From: Asticcacaulis sp. EMRT-3
GTDB taxonomy: Bacteria > Pseudomonadota > Alphaproteobacteria > Caulobacterales > Caulobacteraceae
Assembly (NCBI RefSeq): GCF_030027245.1
Contig: NZ_JASERT010000001.1
Location: 1,852,501 to 1,916,500 of the forward strand
Direction of reading: 5' to 3'
Length of the DNA stretch: 64,000 nucleotides
This document shows, piece by piece, positions 16,269 to 26,386 of the stretch. Position numbers and translations under genes: made by a program. Numbering within the stretch: the stretch's first letter is position 1; the number at the start of each line of letters is the position of its first letter. Under the pieces are notes generated by a model, which was not told where the DNA came from, did no database searches, and saw nothing but the letters and a program-made list of their open reading frames with translations.

Positions 16269-17366
16269 ATGCCCGATCAAACCGCACTTTCCGCACCGCG
16301 TATCGCCTTCGGTCAGGGCCTGCTGCGCGATGGCTGGTGGTTCGCCGCGCTTTCGGGCGATCTCAAGCCCGGCAAGCTGCAACGCTATGTCATCCTTGGT
16401 GAACCGGTTTTGCTGGCGCGCGATCTGGATGGCCAGCCTTACGCGATGCGCGACATCTGCCCGCATCGCGCCGCACCGCTTTCTGCCGGTGAAATGATAC
16501 GCGATGGCCGGGGTGGGGGCTGCGTGGTGCAGTGCTGCTATCATGGCTGGACGTTCGATACCCAGGGCACCTGCACCTCCGTGCCGTCTCTGACCTCGGA
16601 TCAGCCGATGGATGTCGGCAAAATCCGCGTGCGCAGCTATACCTTGCGCGAACAGCAGGGCATTGTCTGGATCTGGATCGCCGAAGACGGGCGCAAGGCT
16701 CCCGAACCCGATCATGAACCGCCCATGCTGCCGGGCGTGGTGGGCGGCGCGCCTTTGATCGTTGAGACGATGGATTTCGACAGCCATATCGATCATGCCG
16801 TGGTGGGGCTGATGGATCCGGCGCACGGCCCCTATGTGCATCAGCAATGGTGGTGGCGTTCATCGAAGCAGCAGCTTGAAAAATCAAAGGCTTTTGAGCC
16901 GCGCGACTACGGGTTTGCGATGGTGCGCCACCGGCCGTCGTCGAACAGCCGCGCCTATAAGATTTTAGGCGGCGCACCGGCCACTGAAATCACCTTCCGC
17001 CTGCCCGGTATCCGTTATGAGCATATCGAGATCGGCAAAAAACAGGTGCTGGGCCTGACCTGCCTGACGCCGATTGATGACAGCCACACCCGCATCACCC
17101 AGATCTTTTGGTCGGATCACGGGCTTTTCCGCTTCATCGCGCCGATTTTCCGCTTTGGGGCCAAGGCCTTCCTCAAACAGGACGGCGACATGGTCAATCT
17201 GCAAAACGAGGGACTGAAATACGACCCCACGCTTCTGTGGATCGACGACGCCGACACCCAGGCCAAATGGTATCAGCAGCTCAAGAAAGAATGGCTGGCC
17301 TCGCGCGCCGAAAAACGCGCCTTCGTCAATCCGGTGAAGCCCGCCATCCTCAAATGGACGAGCTAG
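16269..17366 (+). CDS. Rieske non-heme iron oxygenase, alpha-subunit type
   Basis: A 365-residue protein. The Rieske 2Fe-2S site is CPHRAAPLS followed by CCYHGWTF, giving the CxH...CxxH ligands near residues 65-95. The C-terminal catalytic domain has DPAHGPYVHQ, matching the D-x2-H-x4-H iron site, and the conserved downstream WWWR. Such enzymes hydroxylate or demethylate aromatic or steroid-like substrates using a separate reductase, which is not encoded nearby. The ATG at 16269 is preferred over a TTG at 16257. The stop codon TAG is formed by the first bases of a repeat element. Confidence 0.85.
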   Translation: MPDQTALSAPRIAFGQGLLRDGWWFAALSGDLKPGKLQRYVILGEPVLLARDLDGQPYAMRDICPHRAAPLSAGEMIRDGRGGGCVVQCCYHGWTFDTQGTCTSVPSLTSDQPMDVGKIRVRSYTLREQQGIVWIWIAEDGRKAPEPDHEPPMLPGVVGGAPLIVETMDFDSHIDHAVVGLMDPAHGPYVHQQWWWRSSKQQLEKSKAFEPRDYGFAMVRHRPSSNSRAYKILGGAPATEITFRLPGIRYEHIEIGKKQVLGLTCLTPIDDSHTRITQIFWSDHGLFRFIAPIFRFGAKAFLKQDGDMVNLQNEGLKYDPTLLWIDDADTQAKWYQQLKKEWLASRAEKRAFVNPVKPAILKWTS

Positions 17367-17592
17367 AGCAACGAGCGTTTAATTTGACTTACAAATTGAA
17401 TGCGAGATGCGGAAAAACGTAAAATATAGAGTGGGTTGCATTCCTTTGACCGATTCAATCAGAATGCAAACCGCTCTAGAGCAACGAGCGTTTAATTTGA
17501 CTTACAAATTGAATGCGAGATGCGGAAAAACGTAAAATGTAGAGCGGGTTGCATGCCTTTGACCGATTCAATCAGAATGCAGACCGCTCTAG
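17363..17592. repeat. Tandem dimer of 113-bp CTAG-bounded element (family A)
   Basis: CTAG tetranucleotides at 17363, 17476 and 17589 mark two units of exactly 113 bp that differ at only a few positions. Each begins AGAGCAACGAGCGTTTAA, contains AATTTG-actta-CAAATT and ends in a hairpin of AGAGCGGGTTGCAT against ATGCAGACCGCTCT. The dimer exactly fills the space between two convergent genes, and its outer CTAGs provide the TAG stop codons of both: the Rieske gene on plus and ccmB on minus. The same dimer occurs inverted at 46082-46309. Confidence 0.9.
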
Positions 17593-18254
17593 CTAAGGGC
17601 GCTGCGCAGCGCCGCGCCCATCGCCACCGGCGCTATAGCCAGCGCAAACAAAGCATAGGCCGCTAAAAAAGCCAGAGCCTGCGTGGCCGAATGGCCGGGC
17701 ATGGCCTGCATCAGGCCCGCGCCGAAAATGACCGGCGGCGCATAGAGCGGCAGCACCAGCAGCGCCATCAGCACGCCGCCCTTGCGCGCGCCCAGGGCCA
17801 GTGACGCGCCGATGCCGCCGATCAGGGCAAAGCTCAAACTGCCCAGCATAGCCGCCACCAGCCCACCTACGGCCAGAGCCGGGGCGGCACCCAGTATGAT
17901 CATCACCGCAGGCGTCATGACCGACAGGATCAGGCCCGTGCCCAGCCACTGGCTGATCACCTTCAGAAGCGCGATCAGTTCGAGCGGCAACGGCCCCAGC
18001 CGCAGCAGATCGAACACGCCGTCCTCGTAATCGCGCTCAAACAGACGTTCCAGCGACAACAGGCTGGCCAGGGCCAGACACAACCAGGTCAGGCCCGCCG
18101 CAATGCGCGTCAGCACGGCCTGATCGGGGCCGAGGCTCAGAGGGATCATCGCCATCAGGGTCAGGTAAAAACCGACCGCCAGCAAGGGGCCGCCGCCGCG
18201 CGTCAGCGACAGGCCGAGATCACGGCGCAACAGGGCCAGGGCCGCACGGATCAT
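17589..18254 (-). CDS. ccmB: Heme exporter membrane protein CcmB
   Basis: A 221-residue integral membrane protein with six predicted helices. It starts MIRAALALLRRDLGLSLTRGG and carries the family segments SLERLFERDYEDGVFDLLRL and LLVLPLYAPPVIFGAG. CcmB forms the membrane part of the CcmABCD transporter that acts in cytochrome c maturation by releasing holo-CcmE. ccmA lies upstream on the same strand, separated by a 159-nt repeat-filled gap. The final codons are AGC TAG, with the stop inside the family A repeat. Confidence 0.93.
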   Translation of the reverse strand: MIRAALALLRRDLGLSLTRGGGPLLAVGFYLTLMAMIPLSLGPDQAVLTRIAAGLTWLCLALASLLSLERLFERDYEDGVFDLLRLGPLPLELIALLKVISQWLGTGLILSVMTPAVMIILGAAPALAVGGLVAAMLGSLSFALIGGIGASLALGARKGGVLMALLVLPLYAPPVIFGAGLMQAMPGHSATQALAFLAAYALFALAIAPVAMGAALRSALS

Positions 18255-18260
18255 AGGTTT

Positions 18261-18396
18261 CCTCCCCTGCAGCGCAGCGTACGGGGGAGGTGGCGCGGCG
18301 AAGTCCGCGACGGAGGGGGCACGACCGCAGCCGGGAGGCCCCCTCCGTCTCGACGCGCTGCGCTGGCTCGCCACCTCCCCCGCTTTGCAGGGGAGG
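18261..18396. repeat. GGGGAGG-type REP element between ccmA and ccmB
   Basis: The outer arms CCTCCCCTGC and GCAGGGGAGG pair, as do the inner GGGGGAGGTGGC / GCCACCTCCCCC and CGGAGGGGGC / GCCCCCTCCG-like segments, giving a nested palindrome of about 135 bp. Similar elements occur at 23743-23869, 25317-25434, 42984-43106 and 56108-56166. There is no coding capacity. It splits an operon that is compact in related bacteria. Confidence 0.85.
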
Positions 18397-18413
18397 AACA
18401 GGTACAGGTTCCA

Positions 18414-19049
18414 CTAAACACGCGCGGCCTCGTATTCTTTTGCCGTCGGCCGCGTCAGATGCAGGTTGCGCGTCGCAAACGGCAGGGCGTCATGCACCGC
18501 CGCGATCAGCAATCCGCCTTCACGCAGATGCTCCTGCATCAGACCGGCCAGCAGGGCGCGATGGGCGGCATCGAGCGGGGCCATCGGCTCATCGAGCAGC
18601 CAGAGCGGGCGCTTGGCCATCAACAGCCGCGCGCAGCTCAGGCGTCGCTTTTGCCCGGCTGATAAATAGCGCGTTTCGAGATCCATCAAGGGGCCAAGAC
18701 TGAGCGCCTCCAGCCCGGCCAGATCACCGCCCAGCCACTGTGCCTGAAAGGCCAGTTCCTGCGCCACGGTGCGGGCAGGCGATAAACTGTCCTGATGGCC
18801 GAGATAATGGACGAGCTTCGTCTGCGCCGTCTCGGTATCGAGCGTCTTTTCGTCCTGCACAAAACGAATACGCCCGCCATCGGGGGCGGAAAACCCGGCC
18901 AGACAGCGCAAAAGCGTGGTCTTGCCGACGCCGTTTTCGCCGGTCAGGCTGATCGCGCCGCCCGATGCCAGATCGAAATTCAGATGGTCGATCAGCAGGT
19001 TATAGCCCTTTTTCAGGCATAATCCCTCGATGTGCAGGCCAAGCCCCAT
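18414..19049 (-). CDS. ccmA: Heme exporter ATP-binding protein CcmA
   Basis: A 211-residue ABC ATPase. Walker A is GENGVGKTTLLRCLAG, the signature is YLSAGQKRRLSCARLL and Walker B is LWLLDEPMAPLD. It powers the CcmABCD complex for cytochrome c maturation at the inner membrane, with CcmB encoded downstream. The start at 19049 faces acnA, leaving a 191-nt divergent promoter region in which I see no clear operator. Confidence 0.93.
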   Translation of the reverse strand: MGLGLHIEGLCLKKGYNLLIDHLNFDLASGGAISLTGENGVGKTTLLRCLAGFSAPDGGRIRFVQDEKTLDTETAQTKLVHYLGHQDSLSPARTVAQELAFQAQWLGGDLAGLEALSLGPLMDLETRYLSAGQKRRLSCARLLMAKRPLWLLDEPMAPLDAAHRALLAGLMQEHLREGGLLIAAVHDALPFATRNLHLTRPTAKEYEAARV

Positions 19050-19240
19050 AAAAAACCCTTTTCAAGCTCACGCCTTCATAGACGAATTACCAGAAGAAGT
19101 TTAGAAGGCATATGCCTGCATCCGGGTTATCGCAGCGCAATGAAGCGACCCTGTGCGTCCTTCATCCAACGCGCGCACCCGGAACATTACGGTTCGCCAT
19201 CGGGGCCAGCCAGCAGGATGAACAAAAGGATCGTGCCTAC

Positions 19241-21925
19241 ATGTCCGTGGACAGCTTTAAATCGAAAGCCAGCCTTCAGGTTGGCGACAAGACCTACACC
19301 TATTACGATCTGAAAGCCGCCGAGGCCAATGGCCTGTCGGGCGTCTCGCACCTGCCCGCCTCGCTGAAGGTGCTGCTGGAAAACCTGCTGCGCAACGAAG
19401 ACGGCGTTTCGGTGTCGAAGCCCGACATCGCCGCCATCGCTGCCTGGGCCACCAATAAGGGTTCGGTCGAGCATGAGATCTCGTTCCGCCCGGCGCGCGT
19501 GCTGATGCAGGATTTCACCGGCGTGCCCGCCGTGGTCGATCTGGCCGCCATGCGCGACGCTATGGTCAAGCTGGGCGCCGATCCGGCCAAGATCAATCCG
19601 CTTAACCCGGTCGATCTGGTCATCGACCACTCGGTTATGGTCGATTATTTCGGTCACAATGATTCGGCGACCAAGAATGTTGACCGCGAATATGAGCGCA
19701 ATATCGAGCGCTATAACTTCCTGCGCTGGGGCTCGTCGGCCTTCAATAATTTCCGCGTCGTGCCTCCCGGCACCGGCATCTGCCATCAGGTGAACCTCGA
19801 ATATCTGGCCCAGACCGTGTGGACCAATGTCGCAGATGGCGGCGAGGTGGCCTATCCGGATACCGTGGTCGGCACCGATTCGCACACCACCATGATCAAC
19901 GGCCTCTCGGTTCTCGGCTGGGGCGTCGGCGGCATCGAAGCCGAAGCCGCCATGCTGGGCCAGCCCATCCCCATGCTGATCCCCGAAGTGATCGGTTTCA
20001 AGCTGACCGGCAGCCTGCCCGAAGACGTGACGGCCACCGATCTGGTGCTGACCATCACGCAAATGTTGCGCAAAAAGGGCGTGGTCGGCAAGTTCGTCGA
20101 ATATTACGGCGACGGCCTGACGCGCATGACGCTGGAAGACCAGGCCACCATCGCCAATATGGCCCCGGAATATGGCGCCACCTGCGGCTTCTTCCCGGTC
20201 AGTCAGGCCACCATCGACTATCTCAACAAGTCGGGCCGCGCCCCTGAGCGCGTGGCGCTGGTCGAAGCCTATGCCAGGGCGCAAGGCCTGTGGCTCGATC
20301 CTGAGCATGAGCCGGTCTTCACCGACACGCTCGAACTCGATCTGTCCACGGTCGAGCCTTCGCTGGCCGGCCCCAAGCGTCCGCAAGACCGCGTGTCCCT
20401 GTCGGGCGTCTCGGCGGAATTTGCGCAAGCTCTGGCCGGTGAATTCGGCAAGGCGGGCGAAGAAGACAGGCGTGTCGCCGTCGAAGGCGCGGATTTCACC
20501 ATCGGCCACGGCGATGTGGTGATCGCCGCCATCACGTCCTGCACCAACACCTCCAACCCCTCGGTGCTGATCGCCGCTGGTCTTCTGGCCCGCAAGGCGC
20601 ACGCCCGTGGCCTGAAGGTCAAGCCGTGGGTGAAAACCTCGCTGGCTCCCGGCTCGCAGGTTGTTACCGACTATCTCAACGATTCCGGCCTGACGCCTGA
20701 TCTCGATGCGCTCGGCTTCAATCTGGTCGGCTATGGCTGCACCACCTGTATCGGCAATTCCGGCCCCCTGCCCGACGCCATTTCGGCGGCGATCAACGCC
20801 AATGAACTGATCGCCTCGGCGGTCATTTCCGGCAACCGCAACTTCGAAGGCCGCGTCAGCCCCGATGTGCGCGCCAACTATCTGGCCTCGCCGCCGCTGG
20901 TCGTGGCCTATGCCCTGGCCGGTTCGACGAAGCTGAACTTACGCGAAGAGCCGCTCGGCATCGGTTCGGACGGCCAGCCGGTCTTCCTGAAGGACATCTG
21001 GCCGACCAAGGCCGAGATCAAGGCGCTGCAAGACCAGTTCGTCTCCAACGCCCTGTTCGACAAGCGCTATTCCGACGTCTTCAAGGGCGACGAACACTGG
21101 CAGGCGATCAAGGTTTCCGGCGGCCAGACCTATGACTGGGACGGCCAATCGACCTATGTGGCCAATCCGCCCTATTTCGACGGCATGACCATGACGCCGG
21201 ACAAGGTGACCGATCTGGTCGAGGCGCGCGTGCTGGGCATCTTCGGTGACTCGATCACCACTGACCACATCTCGCCCGCCGGCAATATCAAGAAGACCTC
21301 GCCCGCCGGGGAATATCTGTCGGCGCATAATGTGCCGGTGACGGAGTTCAACTCCTACGGCGCGCGCCGTGGCCACCACGAAGTGATGATGCGCGGCACC
21401 TTCGCCAATATCCGCATCCGTAACAAGATGACGCCCGAAATCGAAGGCGGCGTGACCCGGCACTACCCGTCGGGCGCTGTTATGCCGATCTATGACGCCG
21501 CCATGCGTTACCAGTCGGAAGGCCGCAATCTGGTCATCTTCGCCGGTAAGGAATACGGCACGGGCTCGTCGCGCGACTGGGCGGCTAAGGGCACCAAGCT
21601 GCTGGGCGTGCGCGCCGTTATCGCTGAATCGTTCGAGCGCATCCACCGTTCCAATCTGGTCGGCATGGGCGTCCTGCCCTTGCAGTTCAAGGTGGATGGC
21701 TGGGCCAAGCTGGGCCTGACCGGCGAGGAAATCGTCACCATTCGCGGTCTGGAAAACATCCAGCCGCGTCAGGAACTGATCGTCGAACTGTTCCGCGCCT
21801 CCGATGGCAAGGTGGCCCGCTTCCCGGTGCGCTGCCGCATCGATACGCCGACCGAGCTGGAATATTACAGGAATGGCGGCGTCATGCCGTATGTTCTGCG
21901 TAATCTGGCGCGCGACGCACAGTAA
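19241..21925 (+). CDS. acnA: Aconitate hydratase A
   Basis: An 894-residue aconitase that interconverts citrate and isocitrate in the TCA cycle. The ATG at 19241 is preferred, with AAAGGA about a dozen bases upstream; earlier in-frame codons reach into the ccmA promoter region. The 4Fe-4S cysteines are in SCTNTSNP near residue 433 and [11 protein letters not shown] near 497. The C-terminal swivel domain has [16 protein letters not shown]. Length and motif spacing match the AcnA/IRP1 class rather than AcnB. Confidence 0.96.
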   Translation: MSVDSFKSKASLQVGDKTYTYYDLKAAEANGLSGVSHLPASLKVLLENLLRNEDGVSVSKPDIAAIAAWATNKGSVEHEISFRPARVLMQDFTGVPAVVDLAAMRDAMVKLGADPAKINPLNPVDLVIDHSVMVDYFGHNDSATKNVDREYERNIERYNFLRWGSSAFNNFRVVPPGTGICHQVNLEYLAQTVWTNVADGGEVAYPDTVVGTDSHTTMINGLSVLGWGVGGIEAEAAMLGQPIPMLIPEVIGFKLTGSLPEDVTATDLVLTITQMLRKKGVVGKFVEYYGDGLTRMTLEDQATIANMAPEYGATCGFFPVSQATIDYLNKSGRAPERVALVEAYARAQGLWLDPEHEPVFTDTLELDLSTVEPSLAGPKRPQDRVSLSGVSAEFAQALAGEFGKAGEEDRRVAVEGADFTIGHGDVVIAAITSCTNTSNPSVLIAAGLLARKAHARGLKVKPWVKTSLAPGSQVVTDYLNDSGLTPDLDALGFNLVGYGCTTCIGNSGPLPDAISAAINANELIASAVISGNRNFEGRVSPDVRANYLASPPLVVAYALAGSTKLNLREEPLGIGSDGQPVFLKDIWPTKAEIKALQDQFVSNALFDKRYSDVFKGDEHWQAIKVSGGQTYDWDGQSTYVANPPYFDGMTMTPDKVTDLVEARVLGIFGDSITTDHISPAGNIKKTSPAGEYLSAHNVPVTEFNSYGARRGHHEVMMRGTFANIRIRNKMTPEIEGGVTRHYPSGAVMPIYDAAMRYQSEGRNLVIFAGKEYGTGSSRDWAAKGTKLLGVRAVIAESFERIHRSNLVGMGVLPLQFKVDGWAKLGLTGEEIVTIRGLENIQPRQELIVELFRASDGKVARFPVRCRIDTPTELEYYRNGGVMPYVLRNLARDAQ

Positions 21926-21991
21926 GGGGGCAAGCCCCCTTAACCCAAACGATTAGGAAGGCCCGCTGTCGGATATGGCAGCGGGTTTTTT
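21923..21991 (+). terminator. acnA terminator (two hairpins)
   Basis: The first hairpin pairs TAAGGGGG with CCCCCTTA directly at the stop codon. The second pairs CCCGCTG with CAGCGGG and ends in TTTTTTC, a good intrinsic terminator. Confidence 0.85.
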
Positions 21992-22010
21992 CTTTGCCGG
22001 GAAAGCAAAA

Positions 22011-22040
22011 AAAGCCCCGGCAGCTTTCGCTGCCGGGGCC
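22011..22040 (-). terminator. leuB operon terminator
   Basis: GCCCCGGCAG and CTGCCGGGGC pair around CTTTCG. Read on the minus strand, the stem is followed by a run of seven T, so it terminates the leu/ilv operon 20 nt after leuB. Confidence 0.88.
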
Positions 22041-22060
22041 TTATCACAGCATGACGAAAA

Positions 22061-23128
22061 TCAGGCGCTGACCGAAGCGGCGGTGCGAATCTGATCATTG
22101 ATCGCTTTGGACACCTGCGAACCGGAGCATGTGCCGCCCAGATCGCGCGTCAGCGTGCCCTGCTCGACAATCGTGTCGATGGCGGCGTCGAGCGCATCGG
22201 CTTCCTTCATCAGGTTGAGCGAGAAGCGCAGCATCATGGCCACCGATTTCAGCGTGCCAATCGGATTGGCGAGGTCTTTACCGGCAATATCAGGCGCCGA
22301 ACCGTGGATTGGCTCATAAAGACCCTTACCGGACGTGCCGAGCGAAGCGGAGCCCAACAGACCGATGGAACCCGGCAGAACCGAGGCCAGATCGGACAGA
22401 ATATCGCCGAACATATTTTCAGTCACCACCACGTCGAACGAGGTCGGGCGGGTGACGAGGTGCATGGCCATCGAATCGACGAGATTGTGCTCAAGCTCGA
22501 CATCCGCATATTCGGCCTTGTGCAGCTTGATGACCGTTTCGCGCCACAGGCGGCTGGTTTCGATCACATTGGCCTTATCGACGCTTGTGACCTTGTTGCG
22601 GCGCTTGCGGGCGGCTTCGAAGGCCACGCGGGCCACGCGCTCGACTTCGGCGACCGTATAGACGCATTCGTCGGTAGCCGAGGTTTCGGTGCGCGTCTGC
22701 TTGCCGAAATAGAGGCCGCCCGTCAGTTCACGAACGATCAGCATATCAGCGCCTTCGACCACTTCGGCTTTCAGCGGCGAACGATGCACCTGCGAGGCCT
22801 TGACCTCCATCGGGCGCAAATTAGCGAACAGACCCATCGATTTGCGCACGGCCAGCAGGCCCTGCTCCGGGCGCATCTTGCCTAAGTCCCACTTAGGGCC
22901 GCCCACGGCACCAAGCAGAACAGCATCCGCCGCCAGACAGGCCTTGTCGGTGTCTTCGGGGTAGGGATTATTGTCGGTATCAATGGCGATCCCGCCGATA
23001 CGCTTTTCTTCGAACGTGAAGCTGTGGCCGTACACCTCACCGATCACCTTCAGGGCCGAAACGCCTGCGGCGGCCACTTCGGGGCCGATGCCATCACCGG
23101 GCAGGACGACAATATTAAACGAACCCAT
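22061..23128 (-). CDS. leuB: 3-isopropylmalate dehydrogenase
   Basis: A 355-residue NAD-dependent beta-decarboxylating dehydrogenase, the third step of leucine synthesis. The nucleotide and substrate regions are recognisable: LPGDGIGPEV, GAVGGPKWD, the RELTGGLYFG loop, SVDKANVIETSRLWR, and EPIHGSAPDIAGK near the C-terminus. It starts at the ATG overlapping the leuD stop as TAATG, so the two are coupled. It is the last gene before a strong terminator. Confidence 0.96.
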   Translation of the reverse strand: MGSFNIVVLPGDGIGPEVAAAGVSALKVIGEVYGHSFTFEEKRIGGIAIDTDNNPYPEDTDKACLAADAVLLGAVGGPKWDLGKMRPEQGLLAVRKSMGLFANLRPMEVKASQVHRSPLKAEVVEGADMLIVRELTGGLYFGKQTRTETSATDECVYTVAEVERVARVAFEAARKRRNKVTSVDKANVIETSRLWRETVIKLHKAEYADVELEHNLVDSMAMHLVTRPTSFDVVVTENMFGDILSDLASVLPGSIGLLGSASLGTSGKGLYEPIHGSAPDIAGKDLANPIGTLKSVAMMLRFSLNLMKEADALDAAIDTIVEQGTLTRDLGGTCSGSQVSKAINDQIRTAASVSA

Positions 23129-23721
23129 TAGGCAGCTTCCTTGTGATTGGCTTTTTCATAAGCTTCGATGGCGGGCAGGCGCTTTTGCAGCCAGCCCATA
23201 GCGTCCACGCCTTCGAGCAGGCACTGGCGGGCGAATTCCTCGACCTGGAAGGTGAAGACCGTGCCGTCTTCCAGCGTCAGGGCGCAGGATTCCAGATCGA
23301 TGGTGACGCGCTGTTGCGGATTTTTGAGCAGCTTGTCATAGGTGGCCTTATCGACCACCACCGGCAGCAGGCCGTTCTTTAAGCTGTTCGATTTGAAGAT
23401 GTCGGCGATCTCGGTCGAGATGACGGCCTTGAAGCCGTAATCCATCAGCGCCCAGGGCGCGTGTTCGCGGCTACTACCGCAGCCGAGATTATTACCGGCC
23501 ACCAGAACGCGATGTTCGGTCGGGTCGATGGTGTTGAGGATGAAATCCTTGTTCGAACCATCGGCATTATAGCGCCAGTCATTAAAGGCCACCTTGCCAA
23601 GGCCAGCCTTGGTGGTGGTGGTCAGGAAGCGGGCCGGAATGATCTGGTCGGTGTCGATATTGGCTTCCGGCAGCACGACGATGCGCGACGAAAAGCTGTT
23701 GTTGGATTCTTGGTTTGACAT
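23128..23721 (-). CDS. leuD: 3-isopropylmalate dehydratase small subunit
   Basis: A 197-residue subunit that pairs with LeuC to isomerise 2- to 3-isopropylmalate. The start ATG at 23721 gives MSNQESNNSFSSRIVVLPEA; a longer reading would run through a REP element. The signature is ANIDTDQIIPARFL, then NNLGCGSSREHAPWAL, and DIFKSNSLKNGLLP. Its stop overlaps the leuB start by one base. A 155-nt gap filled by a REP element separates it from leuC. Confidence 0.95.
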   Translation of the reverse strand: MSNQESNNSFSSRIVVLPEANIDTDQIIPARFLTTTTKAGLGKVAFNDWRYNADGSNKDFILNTIDPTEHRVLVAGNNLGCGSSREHAPWALMDYGFKAVISTEIADIFKSNSLKNGLLPVVVDKATYDKLLKNPQQRVTIDLESCALTLEDGTVFTFQVEEFARQCLLEGVDAMGWLQKRLPAIEAYEKANHKEAA

Positions 23722-23742
23722 ATGGGTTTCTTCTTTTCTCAT

Positions 23743-23869
23743 CCTCCCCTGCGAAGCGGGGGAGGGGGACCACGAAGGGGTGGAGGGGGGAGGAAATGGT
23801 CGGCTTCGCCCCCTCCGCCTCGACAAGCTCGGCACCTCCCCCGCTTCACCAAGAGGCTCGCAGGGGAGG
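23743..23869. repeat. GGGGAGG-type REP element between leuC and leuD
   Basis: The ends CCTCCCCTGC and GCAGGGGAGG, with internal GGGGGAGG and CCCCCTCC blocks, form the same nested palindrome as at 18261-18396. It occupies nearly the whole leuC-leuD intergenic gap. In an operon such a structure could cause partial termination or mRNA processing. Confidence 0.85.
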
Positions 23870-23876
23870 ATGAATA

Positions 23877-25286
23877 TTATGCGGTTTCCAGAGCCATGAA
23901 TTGACGGGGATCGGCCACATGACCAGCGATGGCCGAGGCGGCGGCGGTGGCAGGACTGGCCAGAACCGTGCGCGAACCGGGGCCCTGGCGGCCTTCGAAG
24001 TTGCGGTTCGAGGTCGAGACGGCCAGTTGACCCGGCAGAACGAAATCGCCGTTCATGGCAATGCACATCGAGCAGCCCGGCAGACGCCATTCAGCGCCCG
24101 CCTCGGTGAAGATCTTGTCGAGCCCTTCTTTTTCGGCCTCGATACGCACCCATTCCGAACCCGGAACCACCAGGGCGCGCACGCCCTCGGCCACCTTGCG
24201 GCCTTTGAAGATGGCGGCGGCGGCGCGCAAATCGGCCATGCGGCCATTGGTGCAGGAGCCGATGAAAACGACATCGACCTTTTCCGCCGAGCGTGCTTCG
24301 CCGCCGGTAAAGCCCATATATTTCAGAGCGCGTTGCTGGTCTTCATTATCGGCGACCGGCACACCCCTGACGATGGCCGCACCCTGATCGGGCGAGGTGC
24401 CCCAGGTGGCCATCGGCTCAATGGCGGAACCGTCGATGCGGATTTCCTTATCGAACTGCGCGCCTTCATCAGAGGCCAGAGCCAGCCAGCTTTTGGCGGC
24501 TTCGTCAAACGCCGTACCGTGCGGCACATATTCGCGGCCGCGCAGCCATTCGACCGTCTTGGCGTCCGGGGCGATCATGCCGCAGCGCGCACCGGCCTCA
24601 ATCGACAGGTTACAGACCGTCATGCGGCCTTCCATGTCGAGCGCTTCGATAACGGGGCCGGCATATTCAAGCGCATAGCCCGTGCCGCCCGAAAAGCCGA
24701 GCGTGGCGATCACAGTTAGGGCGACGTCCTTGCCGGTAACGCCCGGTTGCAGCTTGCCGTCCACCGTGATGCGCATGGTCTTGGGCTTGCGCTGGGCCAG
24801 ACACTGGGTGGCCAGAACGTGGCCGACTTCCGAGGTGCCGATACCAAAGGCGATACAGCCAAACGCGCCGTGGGTCGAGGTGTGTGAGTCGCCGCACACC
24901 ACCGTATAACCCGGCTGGGTCAGGCCCATTTCCGGCCCGATAACGTGGACGACGCCACGGTTTTCGGCATCATAGCCAAACAGGCGCACGCCGTTCTTGG
25001 CGGCATTCTGTTCGAGCGTATGCACCTGAATCTCGGCCTGTTTGGTGACGTAAGGACGATTGCCTTGCGCATCAGGGCGCAGGGTCGGGATCGAGTGATC
25101 GAGCGTGGCGAAGGTGCGGTCGGGGCGGCGCACCTTCAGGCCGCGCGCGTCCAGCTCCGAAAAGGCCTGCGGCGAGGTGACTTCGTGGACGAGATGCAGG
25201 TCGATATACAGAACGGCGGGGCTGGTGGCGCCTTCCGGTTCGACGACGTGGGCATCCCACACTTTTTCAAATAAGGACTTGGGCAT
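23877..25286 (-). CDS. leuC: 3-isopropylmalate dehydratase large subunit
   Basis: A 469-residue 4Fe-4S isomerase subunit. The start at 25286 gives [15 protein letters not shown]; the longer reading extends into repeat DNA. Cluster ligands are in [13 protein letters not shown] and [11 protein letters not shown], and [13 protein letters not shown] is the substrate-site motif. It acts with LeuD encoded downstream. REP elements lie on both sides. Confidence 0.96.
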   Translation of the reverse strand: MPKSLFEKVWDAHVVEPEGATSPAVLYIDLHLVHEVTSPQAFSELDARGLKVRRPDRTFATLDHSIPTLRPDAQGNRPYVTKQAEIQVHTLEQNAAKNGVRLFGYDAENRGVVHVIGPEMGLTQPGYTVVCGDSHTSTHGAFGCIAFGIGTSEVGHVLATQCLAQRKPKTMRITVDGKLQPGVTGKDVALTVIATLGFSGGTGYALEYAGPVIEALDMEGRMTVCNLSIEAGARCGMIAPDAKTVEWLRGREYVPHGTAFDEAAKSWLALASDEGAQFDKEIRIDGSAIEPMATWGTSPDQGAAIVRGVPVADNEDQQRALKYMGFTGGEARSAEKVDVVFIGSCTNGRMADLRAAAAIFKGRKVAEGVRALVVPGSEWVRIEAEKEGLDKIFTEAGAEWRLPGCSMCIAMNGDFVLPGQLAVSTSNRNFEGRQGPGSRTVLASPATAAASAIAGHVADPRQFMALETA

Positions 25287-25316
25287 GGTTTCGTCTCTTG
25301 TTTCATTTTCATTTTT

Positions 25317-25434
25317 CCTCCCCTGCAAAGCGGGGGAGGTGTCGCGGCTTGTCCGCGACGGAGGGGGCGTTAATGACGGTGGCGGCCCCCTCCACCACTT
25401 CGTGGTCCCCCTCCCCCGCTTCGCAGGGGAGGAG
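25317..25434. repeat. GGGGAGG-type REP element between ilvE and leuC
   Basis: The element opens CCTCCCCTGCAAAGCGGGGG and closes CCCCGCTTCGCAGGGGAGG, with CGCGGCTTGTCCGCG and GGAGGGGGC inside. It ends 7 nt from the ilvE stop codon. Confidence 0.85.
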
Positions 25435-25441
25435 AAAAGAA

Positions 25442-26386
25442 TTACTCCGCCGGAACCGTGGCTTCGACCGGCTCAAGCCAGCCGAAACGATCTTCCGTCG
25501 TGCCGTTGAACAGGCCGTGGAACAGGGTCTGCAACCGCCTGGTGATCTTGCCGGGGCCGCCGGCGCGTGTGGGAATATCGTCAACCGAACGGATCGGCGT
25601 GATCTCGGCGGCGGTGCCGCACATGAACACTTCGTCGGCCAGATACAGCATTTCGCGCGGCAGGGCCTGCTCGATGACCTCGATACCATCGGCCTTGGCC
25701 AGCTTGATGATCGAGTCGCGCGTAATGCCGCCCAAGATGGATGAGGCGACCGGCGGGGTGTGAATCTTGCCGTTCATGATCAGGAACAGGTTTTCGCCCG
25801 CCCCTTCCGACAGGCGGCCATCGGTGCCAAGGCCGATACCCTCGACATAGCCGCGACCGCGCGCCTCCTTGCCGATCAGATAGGACGACAGATAGTTGCC
25901 GCCCATCTTGGCCGCATTGGGGATGGTGTTGGGCGCGGCGCGCTGCCACGACGAAACGCAGACATCAACGCCTTTATTCAGGCCCTCTTCACCGAGATAA
26001 GCGCCCCAGGCGAAGGCGGCGATGGCGACATCGACCTTGATATTGTCGCCCTTGGGCGTGACGCCCATGCCGTTTTCACCAAGGAAGGCGATGGGCCGCC
26101 AATAGGCGCCCTTCAGCTTGTTGGCGACCAGAATGTCCTTGCACGCCTGAACCATCTGGTCGAGCGTATAGGGCACCTTGATGCCATAGATGCGCGCCGA
26201 ATCTTCTAACCGGCGCAGGTGATCGGTCAGGCGGAAGCCGACCGGGCCATGCGGCGTGTCATAGGCGCGGATGCCCTCGAAAACGGACGTGCCGTAATGC
26301 AGGGCGTGGGTCATGATATGGATCTGGGCGTCTTCCCAGGCGACGGTCTGGCCGTTCAGCCAGATGTTTTCAGCGAGTTTTGTCAT
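25442..26386 (-). CDS. ilvE: Branched-chain amino acid aminotransferase
   Basis: A 314-residue class IV PLP transaminase, the last step in Val, Leu and Ile synthesis. [20 protein letters not shown] is the N-terminal signature, [11 protein letters not shown] holds the PLP lysine, and [13 protein letters not shown] with LGGITRDSI completes the cofactor site. The start overlaps the leuA stop as ATGA, so it is coupled to leuA. Length is normal. Confidence 0.95.
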   Translation of the reverse strand: MTKLAENIWLNGQTVAWEDAQIHIMTHALHYGTSVFEGIRAYDTPHGPVGFRLTDHLRRLEDSARIYGIKVPYTLDQMVQACKDILVANKLKGAYWRPIAFLGENGMGVTPKGDNIKVDVAIAAFAWGAYLGEEGLNKGVDVCVSSWQRAAPNTIPNAAKMGGNYLSSYLIGKEARGRGYVEGIGLGTDGRLSEGAGENLFLIMNGKIHTPPVASSILGGITRDSIIKLAKADGIEVIEQALPREMLYLADEVFMCGTAAEITPIRSVDDIPTRAGGPGKITRRLQTLFHGLFNGTTEDRFGWLEPVEATVPAE

